Origin: Paraburkholderia phytofirmans OLGA172
GTDB lineage: Bacteria; Pseudomonadota; Gammaproteobacteria; Burkholderiales; Burkholderiaceae
Direction: 5' to 3'
Assembly (NCBI RefSeq): GCF_001634365.1
Contig: NZ_CP014578.1
Location: 3,162,001 to 3,226,000, forward strand
Length of the DNA: 64,000 nt
Shown: in pieces, positions 37,995 through 47,759 of the stretch
Layout of the letters: every line of letters begins with the position of its first letter
Position numbering within the stretch: the stretch's first letter is position 1
Notes under the pieces: generated by a model
What the model was told of the DNA's origin: nothing
Databases searched by the model: none
The model's input: only the letters and a program-made list of their open reading frames with translations
Made by a program: the position numbers and the translations under genes

Positions 37995-38906
37995 TTATGA
38001 CGCGCCAGCGGCCGGCCCGATAAAGAACTCCCTCGCGAGGCCAATCTGATCGGCCGACAGAAACGCCGGCGCATGCCCGACACCCGCGATTTCCGCGCTC
38101 GATACGGCGCGCCCGGTCTCGACCATCCTGGCCACGGTCTCGCGAGAAAGCAGATCCGATTGCTCACCGCGCACCACCAGTACCGGCCCCTGAAACGCAG
38201 CCAGCGAATGCCACAGCGCGGCCTCGCCGAGTTTGGCCGCTTCTTCGGTTATCGCGGTAAACGGCTGCGCGATCCGCGGGTCGTAGCGGAACAACCATGC
38301 GCCGTCCTGTTCGTGCAAAAGCGGCGTATTGATCTCGCGCCATTCCTCTGGCGTGAGCGGACCGAAGGTTTGCGCCAGCAACGCAGCGTAATCGATGCCC
38401 TGCTGCAGCGATTCGAAACGCACGGGCTTGCCGAGATAATCGCCGATGCGCTCTACGGCCACCGGCTCGAGATGCGGACCGACGTCGTTCAATAGCATCT
38501 TGCGGATCGGTGTTTCCGGCAGGCCGGCCAGCGCGAGCCCGATCAGACCGCCCATCGAGGTACCGAACCAGTCGACCGTCTCTACGTTCAGGCGCGCGAT
38601 TAGCGTGACCATGTCGGCGACGTATTGCGGCACGCCATAGAAGTTGGGGTTCGCGAGCCACGAAGACAAGCCCCGCCCCGCCACATCCGGACACACCACG
38701 CGGTAAGTGCCGGCGAATTCCGCCGCGATGCGGTCGAAATCGCGCCCCGAGCGCGTCAGGCCGTGCACGCACAGCAGCACACGCGGGTTGGCCGGGTCGC
38801 CCCACTCGGTGTAGGCGATACGGTGCAAGCCGCCAGGGCTCGCGCACTGCACATAACGTTGGCGCGGCGCGGGCCGCTCGGCGGTGGAAGCGGACGTTTC
38901 GGTCAT
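37995..38906 (-). CDS. Alpha/beta hydrolase
   Basis: A 303-aa hydrolase. HGLTRSGRDFDRIAAEFAG forms the oxyanion-hole region, the nucleophile elbow is FGTSMGGLIGLALAG (Ser in GTSMGG), and the late histidine is in GVGHAPAFLSADQ. The start at 38906 follows CAAGGAAC. Such proteins are often annotated as esterases or haloperoxidase-like hydrolases; the substrate cannot be deduced. It is 96 bp upstream of the ridA-like gene on the same strand, possibly the same transcript. Confidence 0.85.
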   Translation of the reverse strand: MTETSASTAERPAPRQRYVQCASPGGLHRIAYTEWGDPANPRVLLCVHGLTRSGRDFDRIAAEFAGTYRVVCPDVAGRGLSSWLANPNFYGVPQYVADMVTLIARLNVETVDWFGTSMGGLIGLALAGLPETPIRKMLLNDVGPHLEPVAVERIGDYLGKPVRFESLQQGIDYAALLAQTFGPLTPEEWREINTPLLHEQDGAWLFRYDPRIAQPFTAITEEAAKLGEAALWHSLAAFQGPVLVVRGEQSDLLSRETVARMVETGRAVSSAEIAGVGHAPAFLSADQIGLAREFFIGPAAGAS

Positions 38907-39111
38907 CTGGGTTCCTTGCAAAAGCGCCTTGGGCTCGCCGCAGACCAAGCGGCGGGAAATGAATGTCGAATCTTCAAACGATTGTAAACCGCTTTGCCGC
39001 GCGGCAAGGATCGGCCGAACGGCCTAAGACTGACCAGGATGCCCCAGGGTAAAAGCCGCAGCGCAGGCGCTCCGACGCGAGCAGCGCAATACGGCACGAA
39101 AAGACGGCACC
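38907..39111. other. Intergenic region, no gene seen
   Basis: Part of a 348-bp gap between the hydrolase start and the scoB stop. It must contain the hydrolase promoter. A small GGCC-GAAC-GGCC hairpin is visible near 39012-39023. The scoB terminator follows at 39112-39144. Confidence 0.5.
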
Positions 39112-39144
39112 AAAACAAAACGGGCGAGACTCGCGCCTCGCCCG
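39112..39144 (-). terminator. Rho-independent terminator of the scoAB operon
   Basis: Minus strand: CGGGCGAG / CTCGCCCG, a perfect 8-bp stem with an 8-nt loop (39121-39144), followed by TTTTGTTTT. It lies about 110 bp after the scoB stop. Confidence 0.8.
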
Positions 39145-39254
39145 CTTACAACTTCGCTTCAACTCGCTTCATAAGCCGCCCACGACCCACAAGGCAACTT
39201 GCGTTGCCGCCAGCTTCCGTCACAAGGACCGAGGCCGGCGGCTCACAACACCAT

Positions 39255-39896
39255 TCAACTCACCGCGCTCACATCCAGCGGCGCGCCCGTCTTCGCCTTG
39301 ATTTCTTCGACGCTGACGCCCGGCGCCAGCTCAGTCAGCTTCAGACCGTCTTCGGTTACTTCGATCACGCCGAGATCGGTAATGATCTGATTGACCACGC
39401 CCACGCCCGTCAGCGGCAACGTGCATTCTTCGAGGATCTTGTGCTGGTCGCCCTTCGCGACGTGCTCCATCAGCACGACCACGCGCTTGACGCCCGCGAC
39501 CAGATCCATCGCGCCGCCCATGCCCTTGATCATCTTGCCGGGGATCATCCAGTTGGCCAGGTCGCCCTTCTTGCTGATCTGCATCGCGCCCAGAATCGCC
39601 AGGTTGATGTGACCGCCGCGAATCATCGCGAACGAATCCGCCGACGAGAAAATCGACGAACCCGGCAGCGTGGTCACCGTCTGCTTGCCGGCGTTGATCA
39701 GGTCGGCGTCCACTTCTTCTTCCGTCGGCGACGGGCCAATGCCGAGCAGGCCGTTCTCCGACTGCAGCCATACTTCGACGCCGGCCGGCACGTGGTTCGC
39801 CACCAGCGTCGGCAAGCCGATGCCGAGGTTCACGTAAAAGCCGTCCTGCAATTCCTTCGCCGCGCGCGCGGCCATTTCGTCACGAGTCCATGCCAT
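39255..39896 (-). CDS. scoB: 3-oxoacid CoA-transferase subunit B
   Basis: A 213-aa family I CoA-transferase subunit beginning [20 protein letters not shown]. It carries the catalytic region [10 protein letters not shown] (glutamate that forms the CoA thioester) and the glycine-rich [19 protein letters not shown]. The start at 39896 follows GGAGACTG, only 2 bp after the scoA stop. With ScoA it moves CoA from succinyl-CoA to a 3-oxoacid such as acetoacetate; a 3-oxoadipate role is less likely without linked pca genes. Confidence 0.93.
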   Translation of the reverse strand: MAWTRDEMAARAAKELQDGFYVNLGIGLPTLVANHVPAGVEVWLQSENGLLGIGPSPTEEEVDADLINAGKQTVTTLPGSSIFSSADSFAMIRGGHINLAILGAMQISKKGDLANWMIPGKMIKGMGGAMDLVAGVKRVVVLMEHVAKGDQHKILEECTLPLTGVGVVNQIITDLGVIEVTEDGLKLTELAPGVSVEEIKAKTGAPLDVSAVS

Positions 39897-39898
39897 GA

Positions 39899-40603
39899 TC
39901 AGTCTCCTTTCGCGCGGACGACGCGTTGTTCGATGCGTTTTTCCGGATGCGCATTGAGCACAATGCGTTGCACGAAAATACCCGGCGTGTGGATCGCATC
40001 CGGATCGAGTTCGCCCACTTCGACGATTTCCTCGACTTCCGCGACGGTAATCTTGCCGGCCATCGCGCACATCGGGTTGAAGTTGCGCGCGGTGCGGCGA
40101 TAGATCAGGTTGCCCGATTTGTCGGCTTTCCATGCCTTGACCAAAGCGACGTCGGCCGTCAGTGAGTGTTCGAGCACGTAGTGGTTCTCGCCGAACTGAC
40201 GGGTTTCCTTGCCCTCGGCGATCAGCGTGCCGTAGCCGGTGTTCGTGAAGAAGGCCGGAATGCCCGAGCCGCCGGCACGCAGCTTTTCGGCGAGCGTGCC
40301 TTGCGGCGTGAATTCCAGTTCGAGTTCGCCGGCCAGATACTGGCGTTCGAACTCCTTGTTCTCGCCCACGTACGACGAGATCATCTTCTTGATCTGGCGC
40401 GTTTCGAGCAGCAGGCCGAGGCCGAAACCGTCGACGCCCGCATTGTTGCTGATGCAGGTGATGCCTTGCACCTTCGAATCGCGCAGCGCCGCGATCAGCG
40501 CCTCGGGAATGCCGCACAGCCCGAAGCCGCCGACGGCAAACGTCTGCCCGTCCTTGACGACGTCTTTCAGCGCCTCGGCGGCGCCTGGATAGACCTTGTT
40601 CAT
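39899..40603 (-). CDS. scoA: 3-oxoacid CoA-transferase subunit A
   Basis: A 234-aa partner subunit starting [20 protein letters not shown]. Family features include the CoA-binding glycine loop [19 protein letters not shown] and the stretch [20 protein letters not shown]. It forms the heteromeric CoA transferase with ScoB, whose gene begins 2 bp after this stop, indicating coupled translation. It is divergent from a PAS-LuxR regulator gene that may control the operon. Confidence 0.93.
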   Translation of the reverse strand: MNKVYPGAAEALKDVVKDGQTFAVGGFGLCGIPEALIAALRDSKVQGITCISNNAGVDGFGLGLLLETRQIKKMISSYVGENKEFERQYLAGELELEFTPQGTLAEKLRAGGSGIPAFFTNTGYGTLIAEGKETRQFGENHYVLEHSLTADVALVKAWKADKSGNLIYRRTARNFNPMCAMAGKITVAEVEEIVEVGELDPDAIHTPGIFVQRIVLNAHPEKRIEQRVVRAKGD

Positions 40604-40876
40604 CAGTATGTCCCTTCCTTTATGGAAACCCGAAACCGGAGCGCCGGCCGCCGGTACACCGGCCGCCGGATCTTTGCGACTTCGATAAGACGTTCAGCGG
40701 GCAAACGCCCGACACGTCATTCTAGTCATCCGCGGCCGGCTGTGCGCTCGGGTTATCGTGCCTCGCGCCAATGCCTGCTGCGAACGTTTCGCCGCGTTGT
40801 TATGTGCTCGAAAGAGTACGCTGGGCGCGCCATGCGGCACAATACGCAAAAATACATAAGTACTTGCCGCCAACCC

Positions 40877-41422
40877 ATGCCCGCACTGGATTACCAAACC
40901 GCGTTTCACCTCGCCCCGATCGGACTCGTGCTGTCGCGCGAACGGATCATCGAAGACTGCAACGACGAACTGGCGTCGATATTCGGCTGCACGCGCGAGG
41001 CGCTGCTCGGCCAGTCGTTCCAGGTGCTGTACCCGTCGACGGACGAATTCGAACGGATCGGCACGCGGATTCCGCCGATCATGACCGCCCAGGGCAGTTA
41101 CGCGGACGACCGGATCATGAAGCGGGCCAACGGGGAATTGTTCTGGTGCCACGTGACCGGCCGCGCGCAGCAACGCGCCGACCCGCACGCCGCCGGTGTC
41201 TGGACTTTCGAGGATTTGAGCGCGACACGGCGCGTGGCGGTCGAATTAACGCCGCGCGAGCGGGAAATCGCCGCGCAACTGGTGACGGGCAAAACCAGCA
41301 AGCAGATCGGACGGGTGCTGGATATCAGCCCGCGCACGGTCGACGTCTACCGCGCGCGGCTGATGCGCAAATACGATACAGGGAACGCGACCGAGCTACT
41401 GCAGCGTTTGCTCGGGCACTGA
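40877..41422 (+). CDS. PAS domain-containing LuxR-type transcriptional regulator
   Basis: About 181 aa. The N-terminal PAS sensor (HLAPIGLVLSRERIIEDCND, later QSFQVLYPSTDEFERIGTRI) is joined to a LuxR/GerE HTH at the C-terminus (TPREREIAAQLVTGKTSKQI, GRVLDISPRTVDVYRARLMR). No receiver domain is present, so it is probably a one-component sensor. The start MPALDYQ at 40877 is the family-like N-terminus; an in-frame ATG at 40832 is an alternative, and neither has a strong ribosome site. The gene is divergent from scoAB, suggesting control of that operon. Confidence 0.85.
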   Translation: MPALDYQTAFHLAPIGLVLSRERIIEDCNDELASIFGCTREALLGQSFQVLYPSTDEFERIGTRIPPIMTAQGSYADDRIMKRANGELFWCHVTGRAQQRADPHAAGVWTFEDLSATRRVAVELTPREREIAAQLVTGKTSKQIGRVLDISPRTVDVYRARLMRKYDTGNATELLQRLLGH

Positions 41423-41570
41423 GGCTCGGACATTGGGGCTCGGGCATTGGGGCCGGAATCGGGTGCCGGCTCGGTGAGAAGCCGGCCTTGAGGCCACCCG
41501 CAGCGAACGTGAGAATGGCTCCAGGTTCGATTGCGGGCGCGGCCACGCGCTTGTTACAAGGGCCAGGCGA

Positions 41571-42002
41571 TCAGGCCGCTTTAACCAGCGCCGCGCGCTC
41601 GATGGTCGCGCGCAGCAGATCCGGAACCGGCACCGACTTGCCGGCGGCGTAGTCGATCCACACGCAGCGCGCAGCGCCACGTGCATAGACGGTGTTCGGA
41701 TCGTCGGCGCGCACGAGCTCGAACCCCGTGTCAAAGCTGCTGCGCCCGGGCGTGGCTACGGACATCCGGCCGATCACATCGCCGGGATAGTGCAACTGCT
41801 TGAGAAACTCCATCGATGCATTGACGATCACCGGCCCCTGCCCGTCGGCGTTGCTGCCGGCCAGACCCAGTTGTTCGAACCAGGAAATCCGCACCTGCTC
41901 CATGTAACGGAAATAGACCGTGTTGTTCACATGGCCGAATGCGTCCATGTCGCCCCAGCGGATCGGCATCGACATCTCAAAAACTGCGTGAAAATCGTTC
42001 AT
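41571..42002 (-). CDS. Acyl-CoA thioesterase, 4-hydroxybenzoyl-CoA thioesterase-like hotdog protein
   Basis: A 143-aa hotdog-fold protein with the FcbC/YbgC-type active-site segment RWGDMDAFGHVNNTVYFRYM, in which the aspartate is catalytic. Residues such as SSFDTGFELVR and the C-terminal VWIDYAAGKSVPVPDLLR fit this thioesterase family. The CoA substrate is unknown; it may recycle CoA from dead-end acyl or aryl thioesters. It lies 95 bp downstream of a short-chain dehydrogenase gene on the same strand. Confidence 0.87.
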   Translation of the reverse strand: MNDFHAVFEMSMPIRWGDMDAFGHVNNTVYFRYMEQVRISWFEQLGLAGSNADGQGPVIVNASMEFLKQLHYPGDVIGRMSVATPGRSSFDTGFELVRADDPNTVYARGAARCVWIDYAAGKSVPVPDLLRATIERAALVKAA

Positions 42003-42097
42003 CGTACTTCTTTAACGGGTTGAAACAAGGGTGAAACCGGCGCATGAGCCGGCGCAAACATGATACAAAAACCCACAACAGCGCCCCAAAGCCGTGT

Positions 42098-42874
42098 TCA
42101 GGCGAGCCCGAAGCCATCGTCGGCGGCAATTACCGAGCCATTGATGAACTGCGATTCGTCGGCCGCCAGCAGCAGCAACAGCCCGTCCAGATCCTCCGGC
42201 TTGCCGACACGATGACGCGGCAGCATCGACACCAGCTTCTGTCCCTGCTCGGTTGACCAGTGATGATGGTTGATCTCGGTATCGATATAGCCCGGGCAGA
42301 TGGCGTTCACATTGATGCCGTGCTTGCCCCACTCCAGTGCCATGGCTTTCGTCATATGAACGACGGCGGCCTTGCTCATCGAGTACAGGCCAATCTGCGG
42401 CAGCACCCGCAAGCCCGCCATCGAGGCGATATTGATGATCCGGTATGACGGCTTCTGCGCGCCATTTCCGCGCATGATCATGCGCTTGGCGACTTCCTGG
42501 GCGACAAAGAAAGCACCGCGCGTGTTAGTGTCGAACACGTATTCGAAGTCGGCCGGCGTGACTTCCGTAAGCTTCTGCGTGGTCGACACGCCTGAATTGT
42601 TCACCAGAATGTCGATCGTGCCCGCCTCGGTTTCCGCGTGGGCAACGGCCGACTTGATGCTCTGATAATCCGTGACGTCGAGCGAGACAACGTGCGCCGC
42701 GCCGCCGGCGGCCTCGATCTCGGCGCGCAACTCTTTCAGACGCTCGGTGCGGCGGCTCGCCAGCACGACCTTGGCGCCAGCCTGCGACAATACTTGAGCA
42801 AAGCGCTTCCCCAACCCGCTCGAGGCGCCGGTGATCAGCGCGACCTTGCCTTCCAGATTGATCGAACGGCCCAT
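42098..42874 (-). CDS. Short-chain dehydrogenase/reductase (SDR)
   Basis: A 258-aa classical SDR. The NAD(P) motif TGASSGLGKRFAQ is near residue 15, then the NNSGV motif (LVNNSGVSTT). The catalytic Ser (NIASMAG) and Tyr-x3-Lys (YSMSKAA) are present. The C-terminus has GYIDTEINHHHW. Probably a 3-ketoacyl- or hydroxyacyl-CoA-type oxidoreductase given the thioesterase and ETF-oxidoreductase neighbours. Divergent from the ETF-QO gene. Confidence 0.9.
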   Translation of the reverse strand: MGRSINLEGKVALITGASSGLGKRFAQVLSQAGAKVVLASRRTERLKELRAEIEAAGGAAHVVSLDVTDYQSIKSAVAHAETEAGTIDILVNNSGVSTTQKLTEVTPADFEYVFDTNTRGAFFVAQEVAKRMIMRGNGAQKPSYRIINIASMAGLRVLPQIGLYSMSKAAVVHMTKAMALEWGKHGINVNAICPGYIDTEINHHHWSTEQGQKLVSMLPRHRVGKPEDLDGLLLLLAADESQFINGSVIAADDGFGLA

Positions 42875-42960
42875 TGTCGTTCCCTTGTTCGGTTGTTGTT
42901 ACAGACGCGATTGACAGATGCGGCAAGACCCTCAGTGCGGGTCATACCGTATCACAGAAA

Positions 42961-42976
42961 TAGTACGATCGTGCTA
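42961..42976. promoter_or_regulatory. Near-perfect 16-bp palindrome in the SDR/ETF-QO divergent region
   Basis: TAGTACGATCGTGCTA has an exact core ACGATCGT and only one mismatched pair in 16 bp. It is placed about 90 bp from both starts, as expected for a regulator of both genes (TetR-type symmetry). The cognate regulator is not identifiable in the window. Confidence 0.5.
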
Positions 42977-43065
42977 ATCTCTGCTCATCTGGTTGCAGTT
43001 GCGGAGGCCATCGCCCACAATACGATCCCGAAAAAAGCATTCTAACGGTAACAAGAGGAGCATCA

Positions 43066-44739
43066 ATGACCCCCGCAAGTCTCATTGAGCAATACGGTCC
43101 ACGCGAGTCGATGGAATACGACGTCGTGATCGTCGGCGGCGGCCCGGCTGGCCTGTCGGCCGCGATCCGCCTGAAGCAGCTGGCAGCTGAGAAAAGCGTC
43201 GAGATTGGCGTGTGCGTACTGGAAAAAGGCTCGGAGATCGGGGCGCATATCCTGTCGGGCGCGGTGATGGATCCGCGCGCGATCACCGAACTGATCCCCG
43301 ACTGGAAGGAAAAAGGCGCGCCGCTGACGGTGGACGTGACCGAAGACAAATTCCTGTTCCTCACCGAAACCGGTTCGAAGAGCGTGCCCACCTGGGCGCT
43401 GCCGGATAACTTCAAGAACCACGGCAACTACGTGATCAGCCTCGCGAATGTCACGCGCTGGCTGGGTCAGCAGGCCGAGGCGCTGGGCGTGGAGATTTTT
43501 CCGGGCTTTCCGGCGGCGGAAATTCTGTACAACGACGACGGCTCGGTCAAGGGTGTCGCGACCGGCAACCTCGGGATTGGCAAGGACGGCGAACCCACCG
43601 AGAATTTCCAACTCGGCATGGAACTGCATGCGAAATACACGCTGTTCTGCGAAGGCGCACGCGGGCACCTCGGCCGTCAACTGAACGACAGATTCAAGCT
43701 GCGCGAAGGCGTCGATCCGCAGGTCCACGGGATCGGCATCAAGGAACTGTGGGAAATCGATCCTTCGAAGCACAAGCCGGGTCTGGTGATGCATACCGCC
43801 GGCTGGCCGCTGGAAAACGACACGTACGGTGGCTCGTTCCTCTATCACATGGACAACAACCAGGTGGTGGTGGGCTTCGTGGTCGGCCTCGGCTACACGA
43901 ACCCGTATCTGTCGCCGTTCGAGGAGTTCCAGCGCTACAAGACGCATCCGGCGATCCGCGCGGTGCTCGAAGGCGGCAAGCGGGTGTCGTATGGCGCACG
44001 GGCGATTACGGCGGGCGGCCTGATGTCGCTGCCGAAGCTGGTGTTCCCGGGCGGTGCGCTGGTGGGCGACGATGCGGGCTTCCTGAACGCATCGCGCATC
44101 AAGGGTTCGCACGCGGCAATCAAGACCGGCATGCTGGCCGCTGAAGCGGCATTCGATGCCGTGCAGGCAGGACGTCAGGCTGATGAACTGGTGGCCTATC
44201 CGGAGTCGTTCAGGACGTCGTGGCTGCACACCGAACTGCATCGTGCGCGCAACTTCAAGCAGTGGATGAGCAAGGGCCTGTACCTCGGCACGCTGATGGT
44301 CGGCATCGAGCAGAAACTGCTGGGCGGTAACGTGCCCTGGACGCTGCATCACCACCATTCCGACCACGAGATGCTGAAACCGGCGTCGCAGTGCAAGCCG
44401 ATTGTTTATCCGAAGCCGGATGGGAAGCTGACTTTCGACCGCCTGTCGTCGGTGTTCATCTCGAACACCAACCATGAAGAGAACCAGCCGGCCCACCTGA
44501 CGCTGAAAGATCCTTCGGTGCCGGTGAATGTGAACTGGCAGACCTATGCCGGTCCGGAGTCACGCTACTGCCCCGCTGCGGTGTACGAGTTCGTGAAGAA
44601 CGACGACGGCAGCGAGCGGCTGGTGATCAACGCGCAGAACTGCGTGCACTGCAAGACCTGCGACATCAAGGACCCGACCCAGAACATCGTCTGGGTGACG
44701 CCTGAGGGCGGCGGTGGGCCGAATTACCCGAATATGTGA
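43066..44739 (+). CDS. Electron transfer flavoprotein-ubiquinone oxidoreductase
   Basis: A 557-aa membrane-associated flavoprotein that oxidises reduced ETF and reduces ubiquinone. The FAD motif VIVGGGPAGLSAAIRLKQL is at the N-terminus. GARAITAGGLMSLPKLVFPG and GDDAGFLNASRIKGSHAAIK are in the middle, and the 4Fe-4S site CVHCKTCDIKDPTQNIVWV is near the end (AEGGGGPNYPNM-like tail). Start at 43066 after GAGGAG. It connects acyl-CoA dehydrogenases, such as the PimCD-like pair, with respiration. Monocistronic. Confidence 0.95.
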   Translation: MTPASLIEQYGPRESMEYDVVIVGGGPAGLSAAIRLKQLAAEKSVEIGVCVLEKGSEIGAHILSGAVMDPRAITELIPDWKEKGAPLTVDVTEDKFLFLTETGSKSVPTWALPDNFKNHGNYVISLANVTRWLGQQAEALGVEIFPGFPAAEILYNDDGSVKGVATGNLGIGKDGEPTENFQLGMELHAKYTLFCEGARGHLGRQLNDRFKLREGVDPQVHGIGIKELWEIDPSKHKPGLVMHTAGWPLENDTYGGSFLYHMDNNQVVVGFVVGLGYTNPYLSPFEEFQRYKTHPAIRAVLEGGKRVSYGARAITAGGLMSLPKLVFPGGALVGDDAGFLNASRIKGSHAAIKTGMLAAEAAFDAVQAGRQADELVAYPESFRTSWLHTELHRARNFKQWMSKGLYLGTLMVGIEQKLLGGNVPWTLHHHHSDHEMLKPASQCKPIVYPKPDGKLTFDRLSSVFISNTNHEENQPAHLTLKDPSVPVNVNWQTYAGPESRYCPAAVYEFVKNDDGSERLVINAQNCVHCKTCDIKDPTQNIVWVTPEGGGGPNYPNM

Positions 44740-44752
44740 TTCGGTGTTTGTT

Positions 44753-44830
44753 TGCCGTGCGCGGAGCTTGTTTGTCTGTCCGCGCACGGCATGCAGTTGA
44801 TCGCTCCGGAAAGGCAGTTGATCGCTCCGG
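44753..44830. repeat. 13-bp inverted repeat followed by a duplicated 17-mer
   Basis: TGCCGTGCGCGGA (44753-44765) pairs perfectly with TCCGCGCACGGCA (44779-44791). Then GCAGTTGATCGCTCCGG occurs twice (44793-44809 and 44814-44830). The hairpin starts 14 bp after the ETF-QO stop and could be its terminator, but no T-run follows. Confidence 0.6.
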
Positions 44831-44895
44831 GCGTGCAAAAGACAAAGCGGCATCCACGGCAGACGCACTGCCAACGTCGCCGCGAAGCAAAAAGC

Positions 44896-46371
44896 TCAAA
44901 CGCCCCGCATCAGTTCAATCCGCTCTCGCACCTTGGCCAGCACCGGCGCCCACGCACCAATCTCAGGCTGCCGAAAGAGCTCAATAGCGTCATACCAGTC
45001 CGTGGTGCGCGATTCATCGCCCCAAAACCATGCCGACACATGATCGATCATCAAACACGTCGGCACGCCGAGCGCTCCCGCCAGATGCGCCGGTCCGCTA
45101 TCAATCGTGACGACCAGATCCAGATTCGCCAGCAACGCAGCGACGTCGTCGAATCCGGACTGAAAATGATGGGTCAAGTCGACTATATCGAGACGCTGTG
45201 CCCGCCACTGCGCGACCGTCTCGCTGCGCCCGGGCGACACCGCAAACCAGGTAACACCGGGCACGCTCAATAGCGGCTCGAGTTGCTCGACGGGCACCGA
45301 CCGCCGCCTATCGCGGATATGGTCAGGATTGCCGTTCCACACCAGACCGACTTTGCGATTACCCGGCTTGCCGGCCGTGTGCGCCTGGACCCGCTCGCGC
45401 CACGCCTGCACACGCGCGGGCTCAGCGCCCAGATACGGCGCGCCCCACCCTTTTGCATCGAAGACGCCAAGCCGCAGCGGCAAGCTCATCAACCCGCAAT
45501 GGAAATCAGGCCGCGTTTCAAGGTTCGTTTCGAGCGGCAAGTCGGCCGGCAGCATTCGTTCGAATAGATGCCGCAAGGGCCCGTCGTGACCGAAAATCAC
45601 CCGGCCGCCTTCGCGTCGCGCCCGCTCGGCCAGCAGCGGCAGAAAGCGCACCGCCCACAGGCAGTCGCCGTTGCCTTGCTCGCCATACACGATCAGCGTT
45701 TTGCCTTCCAGCGATTCGCCCTGCCAATGCGCGCTGATCGCAGCAAGCGCATGCTGCGCGTTATTCAAATCGTCGCCGAACGCGACACGTGACTCGTAAT
45801 GCGCCCAGCCTTCGGTGAAACGTGCCGTGCGGATTTCGAGCTCCGACAGATCGAACAGCGCATGCGCGTTATTCGGCGACAAAGCAAGCACCTGCCTGAG
45901 CAAGGCTTCCGCTTCCTGGAAACGTGCCTGCTCCTTGATGCACAACGCGAGCTTGTGAAGCGCCACCGGATTACCGGGCACGACACGCACCGCTTCGCGC
46001 AGCAGCCGCTCCGCCGTGTCGAAGTCGTTGCGTTGTTGCACGGCGGCGGCGCGCCAGATCAGCGCGTTGGCGTCTTCGGTGTTCCGTTCGAGAAGCAGCG
46101 TAGTGGCGGAATCGACGAGTGCCCAGTCGCGCACGACGAACGCCGTCTGCGCAATCGTGTGAAGCAGTGTGGGTTCGCAAGAGGGATCGAGCTGATAGGC
46201 GCGCACGAGCGCTGCAAGCGCTTCGCGCTGGGCAGCTTTGCCGCGGCCAGCGTGCTGCAGCAGCGTTTGTCCGAAGGCGAGGCAGTCGGCCGCGCCGGCA
46301 TGCGGGGCGGCGGCACGCGCTCGCAGGTTCGCGACTTGGCTATCTGCCGGCTCGATATTCAAATCGGTCAT
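44896..46371 (-). CDS. TPR-repeat protein with GT9/heptosyltransferase-like C-terminal domain
   Basis: 491 aa. The N-terminal half is built of tetratricopeptide repeats (LWRAAAVQQRNDFDTAERLL-like units such as ALHKLALCIKEQARFQEAEA and VLALSPNNAHALFDLSELEI). The C-terminal half resembles glycosyltransferase B-fold proteins found behind TPRs: LIVYGEQGNGDCLWAVRFLP, KVGLVWNGNPDHIRDRRRS, VVTIDSGPAHLAGALGVPT. The start at 46371 is the first ATG with family-like sequence. The acceptor is unknown; flagellin or other protein glycosylation is one possibility. It follows aroC by 47 bp on the same strand. Confidence 0.82.
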   Translation of the reverse strand: MTDLNIEPADSQVANLRARAAAPHAGAADCLAFGQTLLQHAGRGKAAQREALAALVRAYQLDPSCEPTLLHTIAQTAFVVRDWALVDSATTLLLERNTEDANALIWRAAAVQQRNDFDTAERLLREAVRVVPGNPVALHKLALCIKEQARFQEAEALLRQVLALSPNNAHALFDLSELEIRTARFTEGWAHYESRVAFGDDLNNAQHALAAISAHWQGESLEGKTLIVYGEQGNGDCLWAVRFLPLLAERARREGGRVIFGHDGPLRHLFERMLPADLPLETNLETRPDFHCGLMSLPLRLGVFDAKGWGAPYLGAEPARVQAWRERVQAHTAGKPGNRKVGLVWNGNPDHIRDRRRSVPVEQLEPLLSVPGVTWFAVSPGRSETVAQWRAQRLDIVDLTHHFQSGFDDVAALLANLDLVVTIDSGPAHLAGALGVPTCLMIDHVSAWFWGDESRTTDWYDAIELFRQPEIGAWAPVLAKVRERIELMRGV

Positions 46372-46418
46372 TGATATGATGTTGCGCGCACAGTACGAAG
46401 ACACTCGGAGCGCGTTCT

Positions 46419-47519
46419 TTACGGCGCGCTCGCCGCGATCTTCGGCGTGCTCACAGCGACATCGCCGCATTGCGCACGGTGGCGCAGTGCGTGGTCGATC
46501 AGCACCAGCGCAAGCATGGATTCGGCGATCGGCGTGGCACGGATGCCGACGCACGGGTCATGGCGCCCGAACGTTTCGACGATGGCCGGCTGCCCTGCCT
46601 TGTCGATCGAGCGGCGCGGCGTGCGGATGCTCGAAGTCGGCTTGATCGCGATCGACACCGTGATGTCCTGCCCGGTCGAAATACCGCCGAGCACGCCGCC
46701 CGCGTGATTGCCGACGAAGCCCTCCGGCGTCAATTCGTCGCCGTGTACCGAGCCGCGCTGCGCGACGCTGGCAAAGCCCGCGCCGATCTCGACGCCCTTC
46801 ACCGCATTGATGCCCATCATGGCGTGCGCAATGTCCGCGTCGAGGCGGTCGAACAGCGGCTCGCCAAGCCCGACCGGCACGCCCGAAGCCACGACGTTGA
46901 TACGCGCGCCGATCGAGTCGCCGTCTTTGCGCAACGCGTCCATGTAGTTTTCGAGTTCCGGCACGATCCCAGCATTCGGCACGAAGAACGGGTTCTCACG
47001 CACGTGCACCCAGTCGACGAACGGTACGTCGATCTCGCCTAGCGCCGCCATGTAGCCGCGGATCTCGGTACCGAATTTTTCGCGCAGCCATTTCTTCGCT
47101 ACCGCGCCGGCCGCCACCGTGGGTGCAGTCAGACGGGCCGACGAACGGCCACCACCGCGATAATCGCGAATGCCGTATTTCTGCCAGTAGGTGTAGTCGG
47201 CGTGACCGGGCCGGAAGGTGTCCGCAATATTGCCGTAGTCCTTGCTGCGCTGGTCTGTATTGCGGATCAGCAGCGCGATCGGCGCGCCGGTGGTCTGGCC
47301 TTCGAACACGCCCGACAGGATCTCGACCTTGTCTTCTTCCTGACGCTGCGTAACGTGGCGCGACGTGCCCGGCTTGCGGCGGTCGAGTTCGAACTGGATA
47401 TCGGCTTCGCCAAGCGCCATGCCGGGCGGGCAGCCGTCGATCACGCAGCCGATAGCGGGGCCGTGCGATTCGCCGAAGGTCGTGACAGTGAAAAGCGTAC
47501 CGAGCGTGTTGCCGGACAT
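46419..47519 (-). CDS. aroC: Chorismate synthase
   Basis: A 366-aa enzyme converting 5-enolpyruvylshikimate-3-phosphate to chorismate with reduced FMN. Start [20 protein letters not shown] at 47519. All three family signatures are present: [34 protein letters not shown] and [20 protein letters not shown]. Full length. It lies between the transporter-acyltransferase gene and the TPR protein gene, all on minus. Confidence 0.97.
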   Translation of the reverse strand: MSGNTLGTLFTVTTFGESHGPAIGCVIDGCPPGMALGEADIQFELDRRKPGTSRHVTQRQEEDKVEILSGVFEGQTTGAPIALLIRNTDQRSKDYGNIADTFRPGHADYTYWQKYGIRDYRGGGRSSARLTAPTVAAGAVAKKWLREKFGTEIRGYMAALGEIDVPFVDWVHVRENPFFVPNAGIVPELENYMDALRKDGDSIGARINVVASGVPVGLGEPLFDRLDADIAHAMMGINAVKGVEIGAGFASVAQRGSVHGDELTPEGFVGNHAGGVLGGISTGQDITVSIAIKPTSSIRTPRRSIDKAGQPAIVETFGRHDPCVGIRATPIAESMLALVLIDHALRHRAQCGDVAVSTPKIAASAP

Positions 47520-47759
47520 GGGCGTCGTCCAAAGAAATGCGGGGAAGCCGCCATTATGCCAGCCCTCAAGGGGCTCGAACCGCAGCGCGCGCCGGTCTAT
47601 GCCTTCCGGACAAGTCTCTGGCGGTAGCAGGGCCGCAGGTGGAAGCGCAGGAATTCCTGCCGCAACGGGACACAAACCACAAACCGGCACACAACCGCGA
47701 ATTCCGTGACGCCGCAGCTTGCGCTCCGCCCCCCGTCGGCAAACCGTTATCCGGCCGCT

